Assembly: GCF_000834055.1 (NCBI RefSeq)
Contig: NZ_JXSQ01000003.1
Coordinates: 124,001-188,000 of the forward strand
Source: Leucobacter komagatae
Lineage (GTDB): Bacteria; Actinomycetota; Actinomycetes; Actinomycetales; Microbacteriaceae
Direction of reading: 5' to 3'
Length of the DNA stretch: 64,000 bases
In this document: piece after piece, positions 44,123 to 53,848 of the stretch
How positions within the stretch are numbered: the stretch's first letter is position 1
Layout: each line of letters begins with the position of its first letter
Translations under genes and position numbers: made by a program
Notes under the pieces: model-generated
Seen by the model: the letters and a program-made list of their open reading frames with translations, nothing else
Databases searched by the model: none
What the model was told of the DNA's origin: nothing

Positions 44123-44923
44123 CTAGCTATCAAGGTTCCACGGCGGGGCCGTGCGCTGTAGGAAGGATTGTATCCCGGCCTGCCCCTCCGCGCTCGAAAA
44201 GCCGGCAGCTGAGAGGTCGAGCATCTCCTCGGTCTCGGCATCGAGTCGCGCGAGCATCCCGCGGTTCACGAGCCGCTTCGACGCTGCGAGCGCCCCCGGC
44301 GCGGCCCGCCGCAGGTCGGCGAGGATCTCCCCGACCGCGCTATCTACCGACGTACCTTCGTCGCCTACTGCCCTGGTGATAAAGCCCGCGGCAGCTGCCT
44401 CGCCGGCGCTCACCGGCCCACCGCGGAGCAGCCACTCTGCAGCGACGCGATCGCCAATGCGGCTGAGCACGGGCGGTGAGATGATCGCCGCGACCACGCC
44501 GATTCGCACCTCGCTCAGCCCGAACGTCGCGCGCGGGCCGGCGACGACGAAGTCGCAGCTCGCGACGAATCCCATGCCGCCGGCCCGCACGTGCCCATTC
44601 ACCGCAGCGATGATCGGCCGGGGGCTCTCGGCGAGCAGTCGCATCACCGCGGCGGCGCTTTCACCGCTCGCGCGCAGACGGGCGACGGGGTCGTCGGTCG
44701 CAGTCGCCTCCGACGTGCGCTGGGCGGTGAGATCCGCCCCCGCACAGAACGTGTTGCCCGTGTGAGTGAGCACGATCGCGCGCACCGCAGTGTTTGCCTC
44801 GGCGGCGGCGAGTCCGCTGGTGATCCCAGCGAGGAGCTCGGGCGTGATCGCGTTCCGCTTCTCCGGGTTGTCGAGGGTGATCGTCGCGGTGGATCCGGCA
44901 ACCTCGTACCGAACCGCACTCAT
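44123..44923 (-). CDS. Enoyl-CoA hydratase/isomerase family protein (AtuE-like)
   Basis: A 266-residue crotonase. Key segments are TFCAGADLTAQRTS and NGHVRAGGMGFVASCDFVVA, then FGLSEVRIGVV. The VRAGGMG loop resembles methylglutaconyl-CoA and isohexenylglutaconyl-CoA hydratases, which hydrate carboxylated branched CoA esters made by the neighbouring carboxylase. Overlaps the biotin carboxylase gene by 4 nt (ATGA), so the two are translationally coupled. The AtuE role is inferred from context. Confidence 0.83.
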   Translation of the reverse strand: MSAVRYEVAGSTATITLDNPEKRNAITPELLAGITSGLAAAEANTAVRAIVLTHTGNTFCAGADLTAQRTSEATATDDPVARLRASGESAAAVMRLLAESPRPIIAAVNGHVRAGGMGFVASCDFVVAGPRATFGLSEVRIGVVAAIISPPVLSRIGDRVAAEWLLRGGPVSAGEAAAAGFITRAVGDEGTSVDSAVGEILADLRRAAPGALAASKRLVNRGMLARLDAETEEMLDLSAAGFSSAEGQAGIQSFLQRTAPPWNLDS

Positions 44924-47159
44924 GCTGCGCTCCCCGCGGTAGCTGCGGTAGCCGCGGCACCTGAGGAACCCGCGGCACCGGCATCGCCGGACCCGCTCCC
45001 GCCGGCTCCGCTCTCATCCTCGCCCGCGATGACCGCGAGCAGCATGCCAACGTCGACCTGATCGCCAACGCCCACTCGCAGCTCGGCGACCACGCCGGCA
45101 GCATCCGAGCTGATGGTGTGGAGCATCTTCATCGCCTCAAGCCAGATGATGCCCTGTCCGGCGGCGACGGTCGCGCCGAGCTCAGCCTCAACCCGCACGA
45201 CGGTACCCGGCATTGGGGCGAGCAGACTGCCAGGGGCCGCGATCGCGCTCGGGTCGGTGTAGTGGGGCAGCTCCCTGAGCGTGAGCGACCCCGCCGGTGA
45301 GCTTACGACGACGCTCGTGCCGCGGCGTTCGACCGCGAAGCGTTGCTCGACGCCTCCGATGCTCAGCCGCACAAGCGCCGGACTCGCAGCGACGACGTCG
45401 ATGGCGGGCCCGCCTGCGATCGTCGCGGGGGAGAACTCCCACGCGCCCCGGCGCTCGCGGTACTCGACGGTCACTTCCGCACCGCCGGTGGCGAAGCTTC
45501 TGCTGCGGTAGTCGGGGTGGAAGAGTCGCCAGCCGCCGATGGCCGGCCGCGGATTGCGTTCGCGGATCGCGACAGCAAGCGCGTCCTGCGCGGTCGCGGC
45601 GCCAGCGCCAACCGGAGTGCCTCCGCCTGCGCCCACGGCGGCACCGCCTACGACAGCACCGCTCACGACCGTGCCGTCTGGGCCAGCCGGTGCGCCTCCC
45701 GCTACCGCTGCTGCCGTTGCGACCGCGGCCGCGACGGCAGCTGCACGCACCCGGGCGGCGTCCGCCCCCTTGGCGAATACTTCGGGGTGCTCGGTGAAAT
45801 AAGCGGTGCTCGTCGCTCCCGCGAGGAAGTCCGCCTCACGGAGCACGTTGGCGAGCAGTTGCGCGTTCGTTGTGGGGCCGTCCCACGCCATCCGATCGAG
45901 CGCCGAGGCCAGGGCAAGTGCGGTCTGTGACCGGTCGCGCCCCACCCCGATGACCTTCGCGATCATCGGGTCGTAGAACGTCGAGATGCTCTCGCCAGGT
46001 GCGATGCCGGCGTCGAGGCGCACGCTTGGTGTCGCCGCTGGCGCACCGCCCGGGATCGAGAAGGCGCTCGCCGCCGATGGCATCGAGAACGCGTGCACGA
46101 CCCCTGATTGGGGCTGCCAGTTCTCTGCTGGATCCTCGGCGTACAGCCGCACCTCGATCGCGTGGCCTGTCGTCACGGGCGGCTCGCCAACGAGCGCTGC
46201 CCCGGCTGCAACATCGAGCTGCAATCCGACGAGGTCGATGCCAGTGGTGCACTCGGTGACGGGGTGCTCGACCTGCAGCCTGGTGTTCATCTCGAGGAAG
46301 AAGAATTCGCCGCCTGCATCGGCGAGAAACTCGACGGTGCCAGCGCCAACGTAGCCGATCTGCATGGCGGCTGCGCGCGCAGCAGCGTAGAGCCGCTCGC
46401 GCATCTCGGCGCCGTGCCGTTCGACGAGCGGCGCTGGTGCCTCCTCGACGACCTTCTGGTGGCGGCGTTGGATGGAGCATTCGCGCTCGCCGAGCACCCA
46501 CACGTTGCCGTGGTGATCGCCGAACACCTGCACCTCGATGTGGTGGCCGTCTAGAATGTACCGCTCGCAGAACACGGTGGGGTCGCCGAAGGCGCTCGCC
46601 GCCTCCTCCGCCGCGGTGCGGAAGGTCTCAGCGAGGTCTTCGACGCGCTCCACGACACGCATGCCGCGCCCGCCGCCGCCTGCGGAGGCCTTCACGAGCA
46701 CGGGGAGCTGCGCGGCCGAGACGCTCGCTGGGTCGAACTCGCCGAGTACGGGCACACCAGCGGCCGCCATGAGGCGTTTTGACTCGACCTTCGAGCCCAT
46801 CTCGTCGATGTTTTCGGGGTTCGGCCCGATCCACACGAGCCCGGCGGCGAGCACGGCACGTGCGAACGCCGCGTTCTCGCTGAGAAACCCGTAGCCGGGG
46901 TGGATCGCGTCTGCGCCCGCCAGCTTCGCTGCCTCGATGATGAGGTCGCCCCGGAGATACGTGTCGGCGGGGGCGGATCCGGGGAGCCGCACGGCGCTGT
47001 CTGCCTCGGCGACGAACGCGGCGTGCTCGTCGGCGTCGGAGAAGACCGCGACGGTGGTGAGGCCGCGATCGCGGCAGGTCGCGAACACGCGCCTGGCGAT
47101 CTCGCCGCGGTTCGCAACGAGGACCCGCGAGAAGGGGCGGGGGTGAATGCGGTGGTCAT
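44920..47159 (-). CDS. Biotin-dependent acyl-CoA carboxylase alpha subunit (biotin carboxylase plus BCCP), with apparent N-terminal frameshift
   Basis: About 745 residues. Biotin carboxylase motifs are FSRVLVANRGEIARRVFATC, KASAGGGGRGMRVV and FLEMNTRLQVEHPVTE. A C-terminal biotinyl domain carries WLEAMKMLHT, with the biotin lysine in AMKM. An Ala/Gly-rich linker lies near plus-strand 45580-45760. The family start (ATG 47159, MTTAFTPAP) is in a different frame from FSRVLVANRG; a single base missing in the G-run at plus-strand 47134-47143 would join them. The open frame itself has no ATG/GTG near this point. Homology fits geranyl- or methylcrotonyl-CoA carboxylase alpha. Confidence 0.82.
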
Positions 47160-47167
47160 GGCGCTTG

Positions 47168-48763
47168 TCACATCCTGAAGATTCCGAAGGATCGATCGGA
47201 CTCAACTGGTCCGCTCGAGATTGCTGAAAGGGAGAGCCCCAACACGGTTCGTGTATCGCGGGGGTCGATGATGCCGTCGTCGTAGCCCATGCCAGAGAGG
47301 AACAGTGGGAGCGATTCGGCTTCGATCTGGTGCTCGATCGCCTGGCGGCGCAGCTCGTTTGCGTCGTCATCGAATGCCAGGCCGCGGGCCGTCGCCGAGG
47401 CCTTCGCGACCGAGGTGACGACATCGGCGAGTTGGGCCCCGCCCATCACGGCCGACTTTGAAGACGGCCATGCGAAGAGAAACCGGGGGTCGAATGCGCG
47501 GCCGCACATGCCGTAGTGCCCCGCCCCGTATGACGAGCCGATGAGCACGGATATGTGGGGAACCGTCGACGTTGAAACCGCGTTGACCATCGCGGAGCCG
47601 TGCTTGATGATGCCACCCTCCTCGTACTTCTTCCCGACCATGTACCCGGTCGTGTTGTGGAGGAAGAGCAGGGGAGTGGCCTGCCGGTTCGCGATCTGAA
47701 TGAACTGCGTCACCTTCTGCGCTTCCTCGCTGAAGATCACGCCCTTCGAGTTCGCGATGATGCCGACGGGGTAGCCGTGGATCATGGCCCAGCCCGTAAC
47801 CATCCCGGAGCCGTACAGTGGCTTGAACTCGTCGAAATCTGAGCCGTCGACGACGCGGGCGATGACCTCGCGAGGATCGAAGGGGATCTTCAGGTCGGGG
47901 GGCACGATCCCAACAAGCTCGTCCTCGTCGTAGAGCGGGGCGACCGCGGCAGCGGGCCGCGGCCCGTGCTTTTCGGAGTTGAGCCGTGCGACGATGCGCC
48001 TGCCGATGCGGATCGCGTCTTGTTCGTCGCGCGCGAAGTGGTCGGCGAGACCGCTCGTGCGCGCGTGCATCTCGGCGCCGCCGAGCGATTCCTCGTCGCT
48101 GATTTCGCCGGTTGCGGCCTTCACGAGCGGCGGGCCGCCGAGGAACACCATCGACTGCTTCTCGATCATGATGATGTGATCGCTCATGCCGGGGATGTAC
48201 GCGCCGCCTGCCGTCGAGTTACCGAACACGATCGCGATCGTCGGAATGCCCGCCTTCGACAGCTCAGCGAGCCTGCGGAAGCTGTCGCCGCCGGGGATGA
48301 AGATCTCGCTCTGTGTTGGCAGGTTCGCCCCGCCTGACTCGACGAGCGAGATGAGCGGCAAACGGTTCTTCAGGGCGACGTCCATGATGCGCAGCTGCTT
48401 CTTGAGCGTGACCGGGTTTGAGGTGCCGCCCGCGATCGTCGGGTCGTTTGCGAGGATCACGCACTCGACGCCAGAGACCACACCGATCCCGCCGACGACG
48501 CTGCCGCCAACGGGGAAGTCACTGCCCCAGCCGGCGAACGCGCCGAGCTCGAGGAACGCGGTGTCGCGGTCGAGCAGCAGCTCGATGCGGTCGCGGGCGG
48601 TGAGCTTTCCGCGGCCCCTGTGCCGCGCGACGGCCTTCTCGCCGCCGGCGGCAGCGAGCTGCTCGAAGACGCCGTCGAGCTCGGTGAGCTTGTCGCGCAT
48701 GGCAGCCGCGGCGTCGGCGAACTCCCGAGATCCGCTATCGAGCGCTGATGTGATGACGGTCAT
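47168..48763 (-). CDS. Acyl-CoA carboxylase carboxyltransferase (beta) subunit
   Basis: A 531-residue carboxyltransferase of the methylcrotonyl/geranyl/propionyl-CoA carboxylase group. SLVESGGANLPTQSEIFIPG and GNSTAGGAYIPGMSDHIIMI form the acyl-CoA site; LLFLHNTTGYMVGKKYEEGG and GSSYGAGHYGMCGRAFDPRF are typical of MCC/GCC beta. It pairs with the alpha subunit encoded 8 nt downstream and is coupled to atuA by a 4-nt overlap. The match is closer to MCC/GCC than to acetyl-CoA carboxylase. Confidence 0.9.
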   Translation of the reverse strand: MTVITSALDSGSREFADAAAAMRDKLTELDGVFEQLAAAGGEKAVARHRGRGKLTARDRIELLLDRDTAFLELGAFAGWGSDFPVGGSVVGGIGVVSGVECVILANDPTIAGGTSNPVTLKKQLRIMDVALKNRLPLISLVESGGANLPTQSEIFIPGGDSFRRLAELSKAGIPTIAIVFGNSTAGGAYIPGMSDHIIMIEKQSMVFLGGPPLVKAATGEISDEESLGGAEMHARTSGLADHFARDEQDAIRIGRRIVARLNSEKHGPRPAAAVAPLYDEDELVGIVPPDLKIPFDPREVIARVVDGSDFDEFKPLYGSGMVTGWAMIHGYPVGIIANSKGVIFSEEAQKVTQFIQIANRQATPLLFLHNTTGYMVGKKYEEGGIIKHGSAMVNAVSTSTVPHISVLIGSSYGAGHYGMCGRAFDPRFLFAWPSSKSAVMGGAQLADVVTSVAKASATARGLAFDDDANELRRQAIEHQIEAESLPLFLSGMGYDDGIIDPRDTRTVLGLSLSAISSGPVESDRSFGIFRM

Positions 48764-50634
48764 TGTGCGTTCCCCAGTCTCTCTGCAGTGCGTGTCGGTG
48801 GTTCGTGTGGCAGCGGCTCGGGATGAAGTCCGCGTTGCGCCGCAAGCCGCCTCGGCACGGAGACGTGCCTGCTGCGCAGCCACTCGCCGAGGCCCTTCGC
48901 CTGCGGGTCGAAGCGGGCGCCGTATGCGACGCCCTCGCCGAGAATGTCCTCGATGACGAAGTTCACGGCACGCAGGTTCGCGAGCTCGACCCTGGTGATC
49001 GGCAGCGCTGCGGCCTCGGGCAGCAGTTCGCGCAGCCGATCGATCGTGAGTTCCGTGCGCAACCACTCCCAGCCGGCCGCGCTGCGCGCCCAGACGCCGA
49101 CGTTAGCCGTCGCGCCCTTGTCGCCGCTGCGCGCTCCGAAGAGTTCCCCGAGCGCGAGCGTGACGCCGTCGGGGGCCGCCGGGGAGGGGCGCACGGCTGT
49201 CTCGGGGGCGGCTGCGCCCGCGCTCCGCGTGTCGAGTTCGGTCGGGGCAAGCGCTAGGGCCTCGTCTGGCGGGGGAATTCGCAGCTCGCTCCCGTCGGCG
49301 AGGTGCGCGGTGTGCGCGGGCACGCGCTGCGGCACGAAGCCTGGCCGGAAGCGTCCGTAGACGGTGGCGTCTGCCGGTGGCCCGTCGGTGAAGAAACCCG
49401 GGATAGAGCCGAGCGCGAACTCGACTGCGAGGTTCGCGAAGGCGCGTCCGACAACCTTCGGGTTGGGATCGCGGGCGACGAGCGTGAGCCTGGCCGCTGC
49501 GGTCTCCTCGGTCGCTGCGTCCGGGTGATCGGTGCGGGCGAGGAACCACTCCATGCGTTCGGGGGAGGGGAGACCCGACTGCTCGAGGCCGTGGGCGTAC
49601 TGCCTGGCAATGAGCTCGGCCTTCTCTGCAATGCGCAGCCCGACGAGCGGAAAAGTGAGCTGTTGCCGGAAGCCGCCGATCTCGGTCACGGATACCTTCA
49701 GATCGGGCGGCGGCGCCTCGCCGATCGCGCCGCTAATGCGTACGCGGTCGGGCCCGTCGGCAGCGAGGCTGAGTGAGTCGAGCCTGAGCGTAGCGTCGGG
49801 CCCCGGGTAGCGTGCCCCCGCTATCTCGTAGAGCAGCTGGGAGAGGACGGTCTCGGCGGTGACAGCGCCGCCGGTCCCGGCGGGTTTAGTGATGACGCTG
49901 TCGCCGTCTGCCGAGATCTCGGCGATGGGAAAGCCTGGGCGTAGCAGGTCGGTGATTTCCTCGAAGAAGGCAAAGTTGCCGCCCGTGGCCTGCATGCCGC
50001 ACTCGATCACGTGGCCGGCGGCCATGGCTCCCGCGAGCCTGTCGTAGTCGGTGCGCCCCCACGCGTGAAACCATGCCGCTGCCCCCGTGATCACGGCCGC
50101 GTCCGTGACGCGCCCGGTCACGACAATCTGCGCTCCGCGCCGGAGAGCCTCGGTGATCCCCCACCCGCCGAGATAGGCGTTCGCCGCGAGCGGTGAGCCG
50201 AGGCCGAGCGCCTGGGCGCTGTCAGTGAGATCGTCGCCGTCGACGTAGGCAATGTCGAGGTCGACGTCGCGCTCGGCCGCGAGGTCCCGGAGCGCAGCGG
50301 CGAGGCCTGCGGGGTTCATGCCCCCGGCGTTCGCGACGACCCTGGTGCCCGCCGCGACAACGCGGTCGAGGGATCGGCCCAGCTGGGTGAGGAAGGTCTT
50401 CGCGTACCCGAGCGTCGGGTCTTGCTGCTTTTGCCGCGCGAGGATGAGCATTGTGAGCTCGGCGAGGTAATCGCCCGTGATGACATCGACGCCCGCCGCG
50501 ACCATTTCATCGAAGCCGCTGAGCCTGTCGCCGTAGAAGCCAGAGGCGTTGCCGATCCGCACCGCTCGGCCCGCTCCGCCATCCGGGGCGGGGGTGTCGG
50601 CGCCAGTCCCGGCAGATTCCTCTTCGAATGTCAT
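48760..50634 (-). CDS. atuA: Acyclic terpene utilisation AtuA family protein (DUF1446)
   Basis: A 624-residue cytoplasmic protein. AVRIGNASGFYGDRLSGFDE, VVANAGGMNPAGLAAALRDL, GRVTDAAVITGAAAWFHAWG and GHVIECGMQATGGNFAFFEE are DUF1446 hallmarks; the C-terminal region (LFGARSGDKGATANVGVWAR) is the small AtuA domain. AtuA is needed for growth on citronellol and geraniol in pseudomonads, with unknown reaction. The start ATG 50634 has GAGAGGA-type sequence upstream and heads the minus-strand arm. Confidence 0.87.
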   Translation of the reverse strand: MTFEEESAGTGADTPAPDGGAGRAVRIGNASGFYGDRLSGFDEMVAAGVDVITGDYLAELTMLILARQKQQDPTLGYAKTFLTQLGRSLDRVVAAGTRVVANAGGMNPAGLAAALRDLAAERDVDLDIAYVDGDDLTDSAQALGLGSPLAANAYLGGWGITEALRRGAQIVVTGRVTDAAVITGAAAWFHAWGRTDYDRLAGAMAAGHVIECGMQATGGNFAFFEEITDLLRPGFPIAEISADGDSVITKPAGTGGAVTAETVLSQLLYEIAGARYPGPDATLRLDSLSLAADGPDRVRISGAIGEAPPPDLKVSVTEIGGFRQQLTFPLVGLRIAEKAELIARQYAHGLEQSGLPSPERMEWFLARTDHPDAATEETAAARLTLVARDPNPKVVGRAFANLAVEFALGSIPGFFTDGPPADATVYGRFRPGFVPQRVPAHTAHLADGSELRIPPPDEALALAPTELDTRSAGAAAPETAVRPSPAAPDGVTLALGELFGARSGDKGATANVGVWARSAAGWEWLRTELTIDRLRELLPEAAALPITRVELANLRAVNFVIEDILGEGVAYGARFDPQAKGLGEWLRSRHVSVPRRLAAQRGLHPEPLPHEPPTRTAERLGNAQ

Positions 50635-50706
50635 GCCAGCGGTCCTCTCCTGAACGAGTCGAGATTGGTGAGTTGGTTCACTATTCCACAGACTCTCAGG
50701 ATAAAC

Positions 50707-50724
50707 AATCAAGCATGAATGATT
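50707..50724. promoter_or_regulatory. Probable TetR operator in the divergent promoter region
   Basis: AATCAAGCATGAATGATT is an 18-bp imperfect palindrome (14 of 18 positions symmetric) in AT-rich DNA between the two arms of the cluster. Its size and position fit a TetR dimer site controlling atuA leftwards and the acyl-CoA dehydrogenase gene rightwards. Confidence 0.55.
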
Positions 50725-50909
50725 TTTAATTGGAAACCGGCTAGTGTGTCTCCAAAGCTCATGCGAATGGGAACTCGTGGGGTGGGGAGCAGGTCTTGCG
50801 ATCCACCGTCCGACTCCATTCTCACCCGATCCACAACCGCCAGCAGCGCCGCTCGCGGGGTGCCGGGCAGGGCTCACTTATCACTCGCGCAAAGGAGCAC
50901 ACGAGGACA

Positions 50910-52049
50910 ATGCAGAGCGAACTCGAGCAATTCCGGGCCATGGTGCGCTCGGTCGTATCCACCGAAATTGAGCCGCACATCGACGCGTGGGAGGCCGAAG
51001 GCATCTTCCCGGCGCACGAGCTGTTTCCCAAACTTGCCGCTCACGGGCTGCTCGGGCTCGGCTTCGGGCCGGAAGACGGTGGAGAGGGCGCCCCGCTCGA
51101 ATACCAAATGGTGTTCTCGGAAGAGCTGGGGCGCGGCAATGCCGCCGGAGTGACCATGGCGATCAACGTGCAGATGCACATGGCGACGCCCTCCCTTGCA
51201 CAGTTCGGCACCCCAGCGCTCAAAGCGAAATATCTCGCGCCGGCGATCCGGGGCGAACACGTTGCGGCAATCGCGGTGACCGAGCCTGACGCCGGATCCG
51301 ACGTCGCGGGCATCACCACGAAGGCCGAGCGCGACGGCGACGATTGGGTCATTAGCGGCGCGAAGACGTTCATCACCAACGCGACGCAGGCCGACTGGTT
51401 CTGCATGCTCGTGCGTACCAGCGACGAGGGTGGGTACAGGGGGATGTCACAAATCATCGTCCCGGCCGACACCCCGGGCTTCGAGGTTGTGCGCAAGCTC
51501 GACAAGGTGGGCAACCGGTCGAGCGATACCGCGGAGCTTCGGCTCGATGGCGCGCGCGTGCCAGTGTCGAACACGATCGGCGAGATCGGGCGCGGATTCC
51601 AGCAGCAGATGAGCCAGTTCGTGATCGAGCGGCTCTCGGCCTGCTTCTCGATCGCCGGCAGCGCGGAGTGGGCGCTCGCGAAGACCAGGGACTATCTGAA
51701 GCTCCGCGAAGTTTTCGGGGAACCGCTCGAACGGCGGCAGTACCCGGTATTCAAACTCACCGAGCTGTCCGCAGACGTCGAGCTACTCAAAGCGCTCAAC
51801 GAGAAGATGTGCCGCATGCTCAACAACGGCGAGGACATCACCCGCGAGGCGACCGTCGGCAAGCTCCACGCTGGCCGCACCTACCGCAATGTCGCCGATG
51901 CGGCGATGCAGTTCCACGGCGGCATCGGCTACATGGAGGAGAGCTGGACCGCCAGGTACTACCGCGACGCTCGCCTGAGCTCGATCGGCGGCGGCGCAGA
52001 CGAGGTCATGCTTCAGGTGCTCGCTCGCATGGACGGCTACACCGTTTAA
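50910..52049 (+). CDS. Acyl-CoA dehydrogenase (AtuD/citronellyl-CoA dehydrogenase-like)
   Basis: A 379-residue FAD enzyme. AIAVTEPDAGSDVAGITTKA and WVISGAKTFITNA are the FAD/substrate motifs, and MQFHGGIGYMEESWTARYYR holds the C-terminal signature, with a Glu in EES as the candidate base. The start ATG 50910 follows AAAGGAG and ACGAGGAC. First gene of the rightward arm, with the acyl-CoA synthetase after it. Substrate is inferred from the cluster: a branched acyl-CoA to be made alpha,beta-unsaturated before carboxylation. Confidence 0.88.
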   Translation: MQSELEQFRAMVRSVVSTEIEPHIDAWEAEGIFPAHELFPKLAAHGLLGLGFGPEDGGEGAPLEYQMVFSEELGRGNAAGVTMAINVQMHMATPSLAQFGTPALKAKYLAPAIRGEHVAAIAVTEPDAGSDVAGITTKAERDGDDWVISGAKTFITNATQADWFCMLVRTSDEGGYRGMSQIIVPADTPGFEVVRKLDKVGNRSSDTAELRLDGARVPVSNTIGEIGRGFQQQMSQFVIERLSACFSIAGSAEWALAKTRDYLKLREVFGEPLERRQYPVFKLTELSADVELLKALNEKMCRMLNNGEDITREATVGKLHAGRTYRNVADAAMQFHGGIGYMEESWTARYYRDARLSSIGGGADEVMLQVLARMDGYTV

Positions 52050-52085
52050 CCCACACCCACCAGCCCAGTCAAAGGAGACAGGACG

Positions 52086-53735
52086 ATGCAACCAGACACG
52101 AGTACCGTCGACCCGCAAGACCTCAACATGGCCGTGCGCAACACCGTGGGTGACATGCTCACGCGAGCCGCCGACGTCTCACCGCGCAAGACCGCCGTGA
52201 TCGACGGCGAACGACGGATCAGCTACGAGACGCTTGAACGCGACGCCGAGGCCGTCGCGCACGCGATCGTCGGCATGCCGCACGCCTCCCAGCAGCGCGA
52301 GCCCGTCGCGCTCATCATGCCCAACTCGTACGAATTCCTCGCAACCTACTTCGGGATCGCGAAATCGGGTCGCGTTGTGCTGCCAATCAACTATGGGCTC
52401 GCGCCGGATTCAGTTGCGTGGATTCTCGGAGACGCCGAGGCGCGTCTCGTGTTCGTCCACGAAACGCTGCTCCCCATCGTGCAGGGCGCCGTCGCGGCTG
52501 GGGCGGTGATCGACACGCTCGTGGTGCACAGGGTGAGCGACGCCGAGATCGAGCTCGACGGGGTCACCGTATTGGCGCTTGCAGACATGCTCGCGACGGA
52601 TGCGCAGGACGAGCTGCGCCTCATCATTCACAGCGACGACGTGGTGCAGTGTCTGTACACGTCTGGCACCACGGCCACGCCGAAAAGCGCGCTCGCTACG
52701 CACAACGCCGTTGTTACGGGGGTCATGTCGAACGCGCTCACCGTCGGCGACTCGTGGGTGCGGCAACCTCCCACAGCGCTCGTCGTGCTCCCGCTTTTCC
52801 ACGTCACCGCCCTGAACGCTGTGACGAAGCCTGTGCTCGCCGTTGGCGGCACCGTCGTGCTGCACAACGGCTTCAATCCCGTCGCGGTGCTCGACGGCAT
52901 GGAAGCGGAGAAGGTCACCATTTTCACCGGCCTCCCAATGATGTGGGCGGCGATGATCGCAGAATACGCACGAAAGGCCCGCGACCTCAGCAGCATGGCG
53001 ATGGCCATGTACGCGATGGCGCAGATGCCGGAGCGCGTGCTCACGGGAATGGACGAGATGATGCCGAACGCGCTCAAGCTCCTCGGCTCGGGCCAGACCG
53101 AAGTGATTCCCGCGACGACGTTTCAACGCCCCGAGCACCGCCACGGAAAGAACGCGTCGTGGGGGATGTCTGCATCGACCGTGCGCACGCGCATCATGGA
53201 CGAGGAAGGCAACATTCTCCCGCCAGGGGAAACCGGGGAGATCGTCTATCGGGGACCCCACGTCACCGCCGGCTACTGGAAACGGCCCGAAGCGAACGAG
53301 GAGGCATTCCGGCACGGGTGGTTCCACAGCGGCGACCTCGGCTACATGGACGAAGAAGGCGTTATCTGGTTCACTGACCGCTCGAAAGACATCATCAAGT
53401 CGGGAGGGGAGAATGTCTCCTCGATGAAGGTCGAGCGGATCATGTCTGACGGCCCAGGCGTGCTGGAGTGCTGCGTCGTCGGCACGAGCCACGACTACTG
53501 GGGCGAGGCGGTGACGCTCGTCGCGGTGACGGACTCGTTGCCAGATGAGGGCGAGGTCGGCGAGGCCGCGTACCGAGAGGCGCGGCAGACGCTCGAGAAC
53601 AACCTCGTCGCCCACGCGAAGCAGCACCTGGGCACATTCGAGGTGCCGAAGCGCTTCGAGTTCGTCTCCGAGCTGCCGAAGACGACTACGGGCAAGGTGC
53701 GCAAGAACGTTGTGCGCGACCTCGTGAGCGGGTAG
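52086..53735 (+). CDS. Class I adenylate-forming acyl-CoA synthetase
   Basis: A 549-residue ligase. CLYTSGTTATPKSALATHNA is the phosphate-binding motif, GWFHSGDLGYMDEEGVIWFT and DRSKDIIKSGGENVSSMKVE lead into the mobile C-terminal domain, and PKTTTGKVRKN carries the catalytic lysine. ATG 52086 follows AAAGGAG. It probably activates the acid that enters the carboxylase pathway, comparable to AtuH. Followed by a strong hairpin terminator. Confidence 0.89.
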   Translation: MQPDTSTVDPQDLNMAVRNTVGDMLTRAADVSPRKTAVIDGERRISYETLERDAEAVAHAIVGMPHASQQREPVALIMPNSYEFLATYFGIAKSGRVVLPINYGLAPDSVAWILGDAEARLVFVHETLLPIVQGAVAAGAVIDTLVVHRVSDAEIELDGVTVLALADMLATDAQDELRLIIHSDDVVQCLYTSGTTATPKSALATHNAVVTGVMSNALTVGDSWVRQPPTALVVLPLFHVTALNAVTKPVLAVGGTVVLHNGFNPVAVLDGMEAEKVTIFTGLPMMWAAMIAEYARKARDLSSMAMAMYAMAQMPERVLTGMDEMMPNALKLLGSGQTEVIPATTFQRPEHRHGKNASWGMSASTVRTRIMDEEGNILPPGETGEIVYRGPHVTAGYWKRPEANEEAFRHGWFHSGDLGYMDEEGVIWFTDRSKDIIKSGGENVSSMKVERIMSDGPGVLECCVVGTSHDYWGEAVTLVAVTDSLPDEGEVGEAAYREARQTLENNLVAHAKQHLGTFEVPKRFEFVSELPKTTTGKVRKNVVRDLVSG

Positions 53736-53744
53736 CGGCGGCGC

Positions 53745-53788
53745 GGCCGGGGCGGGGCGGCGGACTGCGCGGCCGCCCCGCCCCGGCC
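53745..53788 (+). terminator. GC-rich hairpin terminator of the rightward arm
   Basis: GGCCGGGGCGGGGCGGC (53745-53761) pairs perfectly over 17 bp with 53772-53788, with a 10-nt loop. It begins 9 nt after the synthetase stop. The right arm is partly shared with the upstream end of the phnA repeat. Confidence 0.75.
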
Positions 53789-53848
53789 TCGGTGGCCCCT
53801 GGCCTAGGCTGGATCGAGATCCAACTGTTGGTCGAAGAACGGAGCATC

